This document shows, piece after piece, positions 43,976-51,966 of a stretch of DNA of 64,000 nucleotides. The stretch is from Saprospiraceae bacterium (GTDB taxonomy: Bacteria; Bacteroidota; Bacteroidia; Chitinophagales; Saprospiraceae), in assembly GCA_019187225.1 (NCBI GenBank), contig JABAQQ010000026.1:1-64000 (forward strand). The letters run 5' to 3'. The notes below the pieces were generated by a model. That model saw only the letters and a program-made list of their open reading frames with translations, ran no database searches and was not told the origin of the DNA. Position 1 is the first letter of the stretch. Every line of letters begins with the position of its first letter. The position numbers and the translations under genes are program-made.

Positions 43976-44139
43976 GCGCGAGTCTCCGACTCGTGTAAAC
44001 TATTATCGCGTTTCCAACGCGACCTTTTCACGAAACTAAATTTTCACCCTGCTGGCGCGAGTCTCCGACTCGTGCAGGTTATTATCGCGTTTCCAACGCG
44101 ACCTTTCTGAGGTAGTGAATAGCGAGACTCGCGCCAGCC
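43976..44139. repeat. Two direct copies of a double-hairpin repeat plus a partial inverted copy
   Basis: Copies at 43976-44027 and 44055-44106 share gcgcgagtctccgactcgtg, a short spacer, and ttatcgcgtttccaacgcga followed by ccttt. Each contains two hairpins (cgagt-ctccg-actcg and tcgcgtt-tcc-aacgcga). A third, partial and inverted copy (gcgagactcgcgccagc) lies near 44122-44139. This explains most of the 308-base gap between the anti-sigma and tail-fibre genes. The remainder, 44140-44255, shows no feature I can name. Confidence 0.75.
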
Positions 44140-44255
44140 GGATGACGTCTCGCCTTGTTTTTGAAATGCCATCCGCTCCTGCGTCGAGGATGAAACCTCA
44201 AAAACCGGCTTCTCAAATCCGAAATTGCTGATTGTTCGACCTTAAATCTCAACAT

Positions 44256-47200
44256 ATGAAATCAATTGCTACCATCTTCGGCTCATGCTACCGGATATTT
44301 TTCCCGCAGATTTTACGCAGATTAGTTCTCGCGGATTTCACACAGAAAATTCTGCGTAAAATCTGCGCAATTTTCTGTGTAAAATCTGTGCGAAATGAAA
44401 ATGTCAGGCAGTATGCTTTCGGCTTGCTTTTTCTCCTGATTTCCAGCCCTTTGTTCGCCCAGGCGCCCCAGGCCATCAACTACCAGGCCGTTGCCCGCGA
44501 CAACCAGGGCAACCCCATTCCTTCCAAGCCGGTCGCTATCCAGATCAGCATCCTCGACGGCTCCGTCAACGGCAATACCGTGTACGCCGAGACGCACCAG
44601 AAAACGACCAACCAGTTCGGTCTGTTTACACTGGCCATCGGGCAAGGCTCGGTGCAAAGCGGCTCCTTCGGCGCGATCGACTGGGCCGGCGGGGACAAAT
44701 TCCTGAAAGTGAACATCGACAATACCCTGCAAGGCACGACGCAACTGCTCAGCGTGCCCTATGCTTTGTATGCTGCCAAAGCCAAAGAAGGCCAGACTCT
44801 CTCCGTCAACGGCAACCAACTGAGTATCAGCGAGGGGAATACGGTGGCTTTGCCTGCTTCGGGTGGGGGCGACAACTGGGGCAACCAGACGGTGCAAACC
44901 AGCGGAAATGCACTGAGCGGTAACGGCACAGTTGGCAACCCGCTGACATTGGCGCAACAAGGTGCGACGAATGGACAAGTATTAAAATGGAATGGAACGG
45001 CCTGGGTACCGGCGCCTGACCTGAGTACTTCGGTCGCAGCCGGAACAGGTATTTCCGTCAGCCAGAATGGGGCAACTTTTACAGTAACCAATACGGCGCC
45101 CGACCAGCCGGTTTCCCTTACCGGTATGGGTGCGACTACAGTTACGGGCGCCCACCCCAATTTCACCGTGACAACACCGGTCCCGGCAGACAATTCTCCG
45201 ACCAATGAAATCCAGACACTCAGCCTGAGCAACAACACACTCAGTCTATCCAACGGCGGCGGCTCGGTGGATTTGCCCGCGGCGCCCCCGGATTACACCG
45301 CTGGAACCGGAATAAACATCACGGGTACTACCGTCACGAATACCGGCGATACCAACTCTTCTGACGACATCACAACGACCTCGCAGGCAGGCGGAGACCT
45401 CAGTGGGACTTTCTCCAACTTGCAAATTGGGCCGAACACGATCGGCACCAACGAAATAAGCAACGGTTCTATCCAGGCAGCCGATCTGGCTGCCGGCGTG
45501 ATACCGGTCACACTGCCGCCGAGCGGGACGGCCGGAGGCGACTTGAGCGGTGCCTATCCGAATCCGACGGTAGCTAAGATACAGGGAAAACCTGTGGCGG
45601 CTACCGCGCCGGTGGATGGGCAGGTGTTGCGGTATAATGGAACGACACAACAATGGGAGCCGGTAACGCAAAGTAATGGTGGATCGGGGTGGAGTTTGAC
45701 GGGGAATAGCGGGACGGATACAGCAGTGAATTTTATTGGGACTACAGATGATATGCCGATTTCGTTTCGGGTGAATGGAGAGGAACGAATGAAACTGTGG
45801 GGGGATGGAAGGTTGGAGTTATTCGGTAAGGATGCCTTTAATACTATTGTTGGGAACAGTGCAGGCAATGAAAATATGACTGGAGTTTCAAATTGTTTTT
45901 TTGGGGCAAATTCAGGGTTCTCAAATATCGATGGTTATCAAAACAATTTTTTTGGAGCTTATTCGGGATACTCAATTACGACAGGGCTAGCCAATAATTT
46001 TTTTGGAGCAGGAGCTGGTTATTCTAATACAACAGCATCACATAATTGTTTTTTTGGAAATAGTGCAGGTTCTTCAAACACAACGGGGGAAAGAAATAAC
46101 TTTTTTGGAGGCAGTGCTGGATTGTCTAATAATACAGGTAATCGAAATAATTTTTTTGGTAATAGTTCTGGGCAGAATAGTACAGTAGGGTCAGATAATA
46201 ATTTTTTTGGAACCAGTGCTGGATTGGCTAATATTTCGGGTGATGATAATAATTACTTTGGGACTGGCGCAGGACTTGCAAACACAGTTGGAAATGGAAA
46301 TTGTTTTTTTGGGAGAGACGCTGGCAGAGGAAACAAGGCAAGCTATAATTGTTTCTTTGGGTATAAATCGGGCCATGTCAATTCTACAGGTAGTTATAAT
46401 TGTTTTTTGGGTGCTAACGCAGGTGATTCTAATACCTCGGGGAGTCGGAATGTGGCCATAGGTACTCAAGCACTTTATTCTAATGCTACAGTTTATAGTT
46501 TAGTTGCCATAGGGGATAGCGCACTTTTTGAAAACGTAATTGGGACAGGTAATACTGCGCTTGGCTCAAATACTCTTCATGCTAATAATTTTGGTTATGG
46601 AAATACTGCAACTGGTTATTATGCCTTATATTCCAATACAGCAGGTTTCGATAACAGCGCGAATGGAGCGCTTGCTTTATATTTAAACACTACCGGTCAA
46701 GATAATTCTGCTTTTGGAAATAAATCCTTGTACGCCAACACTTCAGGGAATGACAACTGTGCTTTTGGAAGCGACGCATTAAGTAAAAATAACACGGGGC
46801 GCGACAATTCTGCTTACGGAAGTAATTCTTTAAACCAAAATACCACAGGGAACTGGAATAGTGCTGTAGGAGCAAATGCACTTTACTCAAATGAAATTGG
46901 GAGCCACAATACTGCAATAGGCAATGGAACACTTTATTCCAATACGACAGGAACAAGCAATGTAGCCATTGGTACTCAAGCGCTCTATGATAATACTACA
47001 GCCAGTAATTTGGTAGCCATAGGCGATAGCGCGCTCTATCAAAACACAAACGGTCAATTTAATACAGCCGTGGGTTCAAAAGCGCTTTATTCTAATAATG
47101 GCTGGCAAAACACTGCTATTGGTTTTAACGCATTGCAAGCCAATACAACGGGAGGATTGAATACAGCTACAGGTAGTGCAGCTCTTGGGAAAAATACTAT

Positions 47201-48107
47201 TGGGATGGCCAATACAGCAGTTGGAAACTTCGCGCTATATGAAAATTTTTCTGGAGGTTTAAATACGGCATTAGGATTGCAATCATTGAACAAGAATAAA
47301 GGAAGTTATAATACTGCAGCAGGAGCCACAGCTTTGGAAGAAAATATTACTGGAGAAAAAAACACTGGAGTTGGTCATCGAGCAATTATTAGCAATACTA
47401 CCGGGAGTGAAAACACTGCTATCGGAAATGAAGTTCTTTTTTATAATACCTTGGGCAATAAGAATACAGCAATTGGAGCCAATGCATTGGTATATAATTC
47501 AACAGGTGAAATTAACACGGCTGTAGGATACAACTCTGGTCATATTTCTGCTTTTTCAAACCTTTCTAATTTTACTGTGCTTGGAAGCAATGCAGTGGTT
47601 ACGGCCTCCAATACTATTGCCATTGGCAACACCTCTATCACCAGCATCAAGGGTCAAGTAGGCTTCACCACTTTTTCCGATGCCCGCATTAAAACCGATA
47701 TTTCGGAAAATGTGGCCGGTTGGGCATTTATACAAAGACTCCGCCCAGTTTCCTACCGCTACGATATACATCATCAAAACGAACTCATGGGGATTGTGGA
47801 CACTACCGTATGGGATGGAAAATACGACATCGAAAAAATGACTTTCACCGGCTTCATCGCCCAGGAAGTCGAACAAGCCGCCCGCGAACTCGGCTTCGAT
47901 TTCTCCGGGGTGGATGCGCCTGATAATGAGAAAGACTTGTATGGGCTGCGTTATGCGGAGTTCACCGTGCCGTTGGTGAAAGCGATGCAGGAGCAGCAAA
48001 CGATCATCGAAGCGCAGCAGGAGCAATTGAAGGCTTTGCAGGAGCAGTTGGCGAGCCTGGCGGCGGAGGTGAAGGCGTTGAAAGGGGAGAAGAAAAAGGT
48101 TGATTAG
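44256..48107 (+). CDS. Tail-fibre-like surface protein with head repeats and S74 chaperone domain
   Basis: This 1,283-residue protein has a signal segment ending LLFLLISSPLFAQ. Residues ~70-180 form an N-terminal domain common in Bacteroidota (QAINYQAVARDNQGNPI, LLSVPYALYAAKA). A glycine/threonine-rich stalk follows. Residues ~529-1129 contain about 30 short repeats, first NNFFG..AG.SN.TG and then NTA.G..ALYSNTTG, like trimeric YadA-type heads. Residues ~1139-1245 are an S74 intramolecular chaperone (SDARIKTDI with the catalytic Ser and Lys; GFIAQEVEQ), which usually trimerises the fibre and cuts itself. A coiled coil ends the protein. The start is uncertain: the ATG at 44256 gives a 69-residue leader encoded partly by a palindromic repeat, whereas GTG at 44388 gives a normal signal peptide. 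The repeat region is AT-rich. The type B gene follows. Confidence 0.83.
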   Translation: MKSIATIFGSCYRIFFPQILRRLVLADFTQKILRKICAIFCVKSVRNENVRQYAFGLLFLLISSPLFAQAPQAINYQAVARDNQGNPIPSKPVAIQISILDGSVNGNTVYAETHQKTTNQFGLFTLAIGQGSVQSGSFGAIDWAGGDKFLKVNIDNTLQGTTQLLSVPYALYAAKAKEGQTLSVNGNQLSISEGNTVALPASGGGDNWGNQTVQTSGNALSGNGTVGNPLTLAQQGATNGQVLKWNGTAWVPAPDLSTSVAAGTGISVSQNGATFTVTNTAPDQPVSLTGMGATTVTGAHPNFTVTTPVPADNSPTNEIQTLSLSNNTLSLSNGGGSVDLPAAPPDYTAGTGINITGTTVTNTGDTNSSDDITTTSQAGGDLSGTFSNLQIGPNTIGTNEISNGSIQAADLAAGVIPVTLPPSGTAGGDLSGAYPNPTVAKIQGKPVAATAPVDGQVLRYNGTTQQWEPVTQSNGGSGWSLTGNSGTDTAVNFIGTTDDMPISFRVNGEERMKLWGDGRLELFGKDAFNTIVGNSAGNENMTGVSNCFFGANSGFSNIDGYQNNFFGAYSGYSITTGLANNFFGAGAGYSNTTASHNCFFGNSAGSSNTTGERNNFFGGSAGLSNNTGNRNNFFGNSSGQNSTVGSDNNFFGTSAGLANISGDDNNYFGTGAGLANTVGNGNCFFGRDAGRGNKASYNCFFGYKSGHVNSTGSYNCFLGANAGDSNTSGSRNVAIGTQALYSNATVYSLVAIGDSALFENVIGTGNTALGSNTLHANNFGYGNTATGYYALYSNTAGFDNSANGALALYLNTTGQDNSAFGNKSLYANTSGNDNCAFGSDALSKNNTGRDNSAYGSNSLNQNTTGNWNSAVGANALYSNEIGSHNTAIGNGTLYSNTTGTSNVAIGTQALYDNTTASNLVAIGDSALYQNTNGQFNTAVGSKALYSNNGWQNTAIGFNALQANTTGGLNTATGSAALGKNTIGMANTAVGNFALYENFSGGLNTALGLQSLNKNKGSYNTAAGATALEENITGEKNTGVGHRAIISNTTGSENTAIGNEVLFYNTLGNKNTAIGANALVYNSTGEINTAVGYNSGHISAFSNLSNFTVLGSNAVVTASNTIAIGNTSITSIKGQVGFTTFSDARIKTDISENVAGWAFIQRLRPVSYRYDIHHQNELMGIVDTTVWDGKYDIEKMTFTGFIAQEVEQAARELGFDFSGVDAPDNEKDLYGLRYAEFTVPLVKAMQEQQTIIEAQQEQLKALQEQLASLAAEVKALKGEKKKVD
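44305..44393. repeat. Palindromic cgcagattttacgcaga repeat inside a signal-peptide region
   Basis: cgcagattttacgcaga (44305-44321) and tctgcgtaaaatctgcg (44351-44367) form a perfect 17-bp inverted repeat. A second interleaved pair is cacacagaaaatt (44339-44351) and aattttctgtgt (44369-44380). The sequence type is familiar from Bacteroidota intergenic repeats. Here it lies in frame between ATG 44256 and the hydrophobic signal segment. Confidence 0.7.
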
Positions 48108-48215
48108 GGTTGATAATGGTTTATAAGAGTTGATTGTCCGCTCAAAAATCGCGAAACAATGCGACTGATTGCCACCGGTACGAGCGGATGGATTTTTACA
48201 GCATGACAAAAAACG

Positions 48216-49181
48216 ATGACTCCTATGCGATGTTTTACCTTTTTTCTTTGGCTATTCTCTACGGCTGCCCACGCCCAGCAAATCGTCAACCCCGCCGGGC
48301 AATTCCTGTCGTCGGCAACGATGAGCGTGGAATACTCCGTCGGAGAGCCAGCCATCGAGACCTTGTCCGGCGGGCAGGAGGCGGTCACACAGGGGTTTAT
48401 TCAACCTGACTACGACCTCGTGTGCATAGCGATCAGCCATGATCTGGAGCAAACCATCTGTAAGGGCGACACCTTTTATTTCAACGGCTTGCCACTTCCA
48501 ATTTCGGGTATATACCAGGACACATTCGCAAGTCAGTTCGGCTGCGACAGCATTGTGATACTCTTCTTGTCGGTACAGGAGACACAGGGATTTGCGGCAG
48601 TGGACGACGCGGCGGAACTCATCCTGCCGGGCAACGCGCAAATAGTGGCCCCCTTGGGCAACGATGCGCTGCCGGGCGGTTTGTCGCCTGCCATCATCTC
48701 TTTTTCGCCTGCTTCGCAGGGGCAAGTCAGCCCCATCGATTCTGTGACCTTTACCTATACCCTGCAAAACGGGGCCTTCACGGGGCTGGACTCTTTCACC
48801 TACATCGTCTGCCTGAAAGAATGTCTGCAAACGCTCTGCGACGAAGCGACTGTCTATATCGCTGTGCGCCGCGACCTGACCGACGACATCCTGAAACTCA
48901 TCCCCAATGCCATCACGCCCAATGGCGATGGTCTGAACGATGACTTCGATCCCTTGTCAATTCTTTGGGACAACGGCCTTTTTTATCCGGAAGACCAGGT
49001 CGAACTTATTATCCTGAACCGCTGGGGCGAGGTGGTATTTCATGCGCAGCCGTATCAACCCTGGGAGGGTGAGGGAAAAAACGGCCAGTCACTTCCTGTG
49101 GCTACTTATTACTACAATCTTCGACTGCACGGTTTTTCCGGTACAGAGGAGTTAAAAGGGCCGGTACAATTGCTAAAGTAA
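48216..49181 (+). CDS. Short T9SS type B (gliding-motility CTD) secreted protein
   Basis: This 321-residue protein has a signal peptide (MRCFTFFLWLFSTAAHAQ). ATG 48216 and ATG 48225 are both plausible starts. Residues ~20-60 match the short domain often found at the N-terminus of such proteins (SVEYSVGEPAIETLSGGQ, TQGFIQP). Residues ~65-220 hold two beta modules (ICKGDTFYFNG and GLDSFTYIVC). The last ~95 residues are a type B domain (ITPNGDGLNDDF, ILNRWGEVVF, YYYNLRLHG). The domain pair matches the C-terminal part of the giant adhesins, so this may be a minimal version of them. It lies 108 nt after the tail-fibre gene on the same strand and is probably cotranscribed with it. Confidence 0.82.
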   Translation: MTPMRCFTFFLWLFSTAAHAQQIVNPAGQFLSSATMSVEYSVGEPAIETLSGGQEAVTQGFIQPDYDLVCIAISHDLEQTICKGDTFYFNGLPLPISGIYQDTFASQFGCDSIVILFLSVQETQGFAAVDDAAELILPGNAQIVAPLGNDALPGGLSPAIISFSPASQGQVSPIDSVTFTYTLQNGAFTGLDSFTYIVCLKECLQTLCDEATVYIAVRRDLTDDILKLIPNAITPNGDGLNDDFDPLSILWDNGLFYPEDQVELIILNRWGEVVFHAQPYQPWEGEGKNGQSLPVATYYYNLRLHGFSGTEELKGPVQLLK

Positions 49182-49185
49182 ATTT

Positions 49186-49214
49186 GGGTACCAACGATAA
49201 CAGATGTCCACTAA
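49186..49214 (+). promoter_or_regulatory. Bipartite motif GGGTACC-N13-GTCCACTAA, copy 4
   Basis: GGGTACC (49186-49192), 13 nt, GTCCACTAA (49206-49214), ending 37 nt before the ATG at 49252. The second half differs from the best copies at two positions. It begins 4 nt after the stop of the type B gene. Confidence 0.55.
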
Positions 49215-49251
49215 TAGCAACATTCACACTTTACTTTAAACATCTGTTATC

Positions 49252-50466
49252 ATGAAAAAACTAAGCGTTTATTTATTGCTTTCCGGATTGCTTTGGGTTG
49301 GATGCCGCAAAGATGAACCGGAACCCGAGCTCGAGTTTCTCACTCCTGAAGAAGACGAATTTCTTGCCAGCCAACCCGATGCGACAGGGTTTAACGATTT
49401 CACGGTCATTTTGCCGAACGGCCTCACTGTTGCAGAGTTTCTGGCACAAACGGACTCGCTCAACATGGCAAGTGAGGACAGGGGAGACCCTTATGACAAT
49501 CTGGGACCCCAGGATGCGCGGAATCGCCTGATCCTCCATTTTGCACAATTGGCTTGCCGCCTGGTGGACAGAGATCAGTTCAAATACCCTGATAATGATC
49601 CCCCCCTGTATGGACTCGCGTATTCTTCTGGAAGCAGAGACCATACGGTCCGTCAAAAGCCACCGGCCGACAATTGCACGGAACAGATTTACGGTCTGGA
49701 TTGCTCGGGTCTGATCTATCAACTGTTCCAGAATGCCGGGATAGATATCGGTTTGCCAACCTGGGCAGACCAACAACGCGATCCTTCCTTCCTGGAACCC
49801 CGTATCAAGTCGCAGATCCCGTCACTTGACAAAGTGAAAGTCGAGGAACTGGGCCAGATCGGTCAGGACAAATTTGAAACCGGCGATATCATTTACTGGA
49901 TACGGGAAGGAGAAAAGGCCGCTTTTCACATCGGTATGGTGCTTCGTTGCCAGGATGGCAGACTGGCAATTTACCAATCCAATGGCGTACCCAATGAATG
50001 TGAGAAAAACCGGGGAATCAAACGCGGGCCCAGGATCATGGAACTGGGCTCCATTCAAACATTCTTTCATCCGCAAAAGACAAGCTACGGGATCGTCAGG
50101 ATCAACGCGGAGATTTCCGGGAAATGGGACTTTCACTTTCGGTGTTCCGGCCAATCCAACGACTTCATCGTTCATCCGCTGGATTTTCCGACGGACAATA
50201 AAAATACTTTCACCCTCGAACGCGACTTTGAGGACAACGACGGTTCGCCCAACCACGCGATCTTTGGCTTTGAATACGACAATACGACCAACGTTCTTTC
50301 CTGTTCCATGACCATTACCGACGGCTGGATACCGGGTTGCGAGCGGAAAGATCGCTTTTCGGTGAAGCTCGAACGCGACGATACCGGTTATATCGCCTGC
50401 GAAAACGAATACTTCCAAGGCTGCTGGGGGTGTATCGAGGAAGTTAAACTGGTCAATAAGGAGTGA
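49252..50466 (+). CDS. Lipoprotein with NlpC/P60-like cysteine peptidase/amidase domain
   Basis: This 404-residue protein has a signal peptide with a lipobox-like LLWVGC ending at Cys18, so it is probably an outer-membrane or periplasmic lipoprotein. The N-terminal ~140 residues are acidic and unassigned. YGLDCSGLIYQLFQNAGI carries Cys151, and AAFHIGMVL carries His226. This is the C...H.G order of the NlpC/P60 superfamily, whose members cut peptide bonds in cell-wall stem peptides. Residues ~270-404 form a beta domain with six cysteines (CSGQSND, GCERKD, CENEYFQGCWGC), possibly a sensor or inhibitor module. It is a single gene with its own bipartite motif upstream and a strong terminator downstream. 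Wall hydrolysis is an inference from the catalytic pattern. Confidence 0.75.
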   Translation: MKKLSVYLLLSGLLWVGCRKDEPEPELEFLTPEEDEFLASQPDATGFNDFTVILPNGLTVAEFLAQTDSLNMASEDRGDPYDNLGPQDARNRLILHFAQLACRLVDRDQFKYPDNDPPLYGLAYSSGSRDHTVRQKPPADNCTEQIYGLDCSGLIYQLFQNAGIDIGLPTWADQQRDPSFLEPRIKSQIPSLDKVKVEELGQIGQDKFETGDIIYWIREGEKAAFHIGMVLRCQDGRLAIYQSNGVPNECEKNRGIKRGPRIMELGSIQTFFHPQKTSYGIVRINAEISGKWDFHFRCSGQSNDFIVHPLDFPTDNKNTFTLERDFEDNDGSPNHAIFGFEYDNTTNVLSCSMTITDGWIPGCERKDRFSVKLERDDTGYIACENEYFQGCWGCIEEVKLVNKE

Positions 50467-50548
50467 TGCCACTCTTTTTTATCTGTAGAATCGTCTATCC
50501 GATCAAGGCTGTTCCATATTCAAGTCCGGAATCCGGACGCTCATTTTT

Positions 50549-50595
50549 CCCGGACCTTTCATGTTTTGATAACATGTGAGGTCCGGGCATTTTTT
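50549..50595 (+). terminator. Terminator after the NlpC/P60 lipoprotein
   Basis: Long stem cccggacctttcatgtt/aacatgtgaggtccggg with a two-base mismatch and a short loop, then gcatttttt. It isolates the lipoprotein gene from the small-secreted cassette. The rest of the 50467-50833 gap holds the motif copy at 50732-50760. Confidence 0.85.
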
Positions 50596-50731
50596 AAGCA
50601 CTTTCCCGAATCCTGAAACACGGAACTTAAACTTTCTTTTCCGGAGTTGATTCATCGACGCTTTACATGAAATTGGTTATCAGTCAATTGAAACCCTTTT
50701 CAAAAATTTTTTCACTTTTTTTCTTTTACAT

Positions 50732-50760
50732 GGGTACCCGGTGAACCCTCTTTCCACTCA
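50732..50760 (+). promoter_or_regulatory. Bipartite motif GGGTACC-N13-TTCCACTCA, copy 5
   Basis: GGGTACC (50732-50738), 13 nt, TTCCACTCA (50752-50760), 73 nt before the ATG at 50834. An AT-rich block (tttcaaaaattttt, 50698-50711) lies just upstream; a similar block lies upstream of copy 1. Confidence 0.7.
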
Positions 50761-50833
50761 TGGACAAATGCGCATCCAAACAGCGCATCCATCGAAAGGA
50801 AAAAAATCATTCACCGTAAAAAAAGTACCCATC

Positions 50834-51316
50834 ATGTTCAAACAACTTTTCTTCCGCTCCTGCTTCGCTGCCGCTTCCATTTTCGCCGGCTCCAATCTTT
50901 TCGCCACTGCTTCCATCCAACCGCCCGTGGCTTTCGCGATGGACCAACTCGTCACCCTGACTGCCGGCACGGTCGTCAACGTAACGCTCAACGAGCCCAT
51001 CATCGCCGAAGAAATATCAGTCGGCAACGCGCTCGACTTCATGGTGCGCTCCAACGTGACCGTCAACGGTAAGGTCGTCATCGCAGCCGGCGCCCACGCA
51101 ACCGGCTGGGTTAAAAGCGTGAAAAAAGCCTGCGACGGCAAGTGCTCCGAAATCACGATTACCGTCGAAAACGCCATGGCCGTAGACGGCCAGATGGTTA
51201 ACCTGCGCAGCATCCCCCACATCGTGAAAGCCCCCTGCTGCGACGGCACCGCCAAAGCCGACATCGGCTCCAACCTCAGCGCCCGTGTACTCAACGACAT
51301 CAAGATCAACGCATGA
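50834..51316 (+). CDS. Small secreted GAxAxGxV-family protein, cassette 1 gene A
   Basis: This 160-residue protein starts at the ATG at 50834 (MFKQLFFRSCFAAASIFAGS signal); an in-frame GTG at 50741 lies inside the promoter motif. The mature part reads LTAGTVVNVTLNEPIIAEEI, then GNALDFMVRSNVTVNGKVVI, AAGAHATGWVKSV, then CDGKCSE and APCCDGTA, and ends SARVLNDIKINA. The four cysteines (CDGKC and PCC) are shared with the copy at 60632 but not with the gene B type. It is the first gene of a two-gene operon with 51414-51893. The all-beta pattern suggests a secreted binding or structural module. Function unknown. Confidence 0.72.
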   Translation: MFKQLFFRSCFAAASIFAGSNLFATASIQPPVAFAMDQLVTLTAGTVVNVTLNEPIIAEEISVGNALDFMVRSNVTVNGKVVIAAGAHATGWVKSVKKACDGKCSEITITVENAMAVDGQMVNLRSIPHIVKAPCCDGTAKADIGSNLSARVLNDIKINA

Positions 51317-51357
51317 ATGATTGCGGATTTCGGATTGCGGATTGAGGCGAACTTCCA

Positions 51358-51392
51358 CCCTCTACCCTCCACCGTCTACCCTCCACCATCCA
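51358..51392. repeat. Pyrimidine-rich ctctacc/ctccacc short repeat, copy 1
   Basis: The spacer between cassette genes A and B consists of degenerate 7-nt units (ccctctaccctccaccgtct and on). The same kind of tract occupies the matching spacer of the second cassette (61160-61202) with a different unit number. Confidence 0.6.
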
Positions 51393-51413
51393 CCTTTTCA
51401 ACAATAAAACATC

Positions 51414-51893
51414 ATGAAAAATATCCTTTTTGCTTTCGCCATGCTGCTTGCAGCCATCTCCAGCGCCCAAGACAACACCGAAGATCCCGAGCCCTTCACC
51501 AACAAAGGTTTGTTCAACGGCAAATGCACGCTTCCTTCCGGCACCCTGGTCATTCTGGAAACCACTGAAAAGATCTTCTCAGACCAGGTGACCGTAGGCA
51601 AAACCATCCAGTTCCGCGTCCGCACCAACGTCATCGCCGAAAAAGAAGTGGTGATCCGCACGGGCGCCCTCGCCCTCGGTCGTGTGAAATCCATCGAACC
51701 CTCGACCTACAACAATCCCGAAGAGATCCGCATCGAACTTCAGTACGTGCAAGCCGTGGACGGCCAGATGGTGCCGCTGAGCGGTCAGGAAGAAAGCCTG
51801 CGCGGACAGTTTACCGGTCTGGGCACGGCAGTGGAATCAGGGACAAGCCTGACGGCGTATGTGATGAATGAAATTAAAATAAAGGCCGATTGA
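51414..51893 (+). CDS. Small secreted GAxAxGxV-family protein, cassette 1 gene B
   Basis: This 159-residue protein has a signal peptide (MKNILFAFAMLLAAISSAQ). The core LPSGTLVILETTEKIFSDQV, then GKTIQFRVRTNVIAEKEVVI, RTGALALGRVKSIEPSTYNN, AVDGQMVPLSG and the end LTAYVMNEIKIKAD is close to the gene at 34202. It differs from the second-cassette copy at 61221 by only about seven residues. It follows gene A by 97 nt without a visible promoter and is followed by a terminator, so A and B form an operon. Function unknown. Confidence 0.75.
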   Translation: MKNILFAFAMLLAAISSAQDNTEDPEPFTNKGLFNGKCTLPSGTLVILETTEKIFSDQVTVGKTIQFRVRTNVIAEKEVVIRTGALALGRVKSIEPSTYNNPEEIRIELQYVQAVDGQMVPLSGQEESLRGQFTGLGTAVESGTSLTAYVMNEIKIKAD

Positions 51894-51917
51894 AAACGAA
51901 ATTTGGGTTTGACGTGA

Positions 51918-51951
51918 CCCCGGAGCGTTTGACGGCGCTTCGGGGTTTTTT
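51918..51951 (+). terminator. Terminator of cassette 1
   Basis: Stem ccccggagcg/cgcttcgggg (one G-T wobble) with an 8-nt loop, followed by six T. It is nearly the same sequence as the terminator of cassette 2 at 61725. Confidence 0.85.
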
Positions 51952-51966
51952 GGCATGGAGAACATG

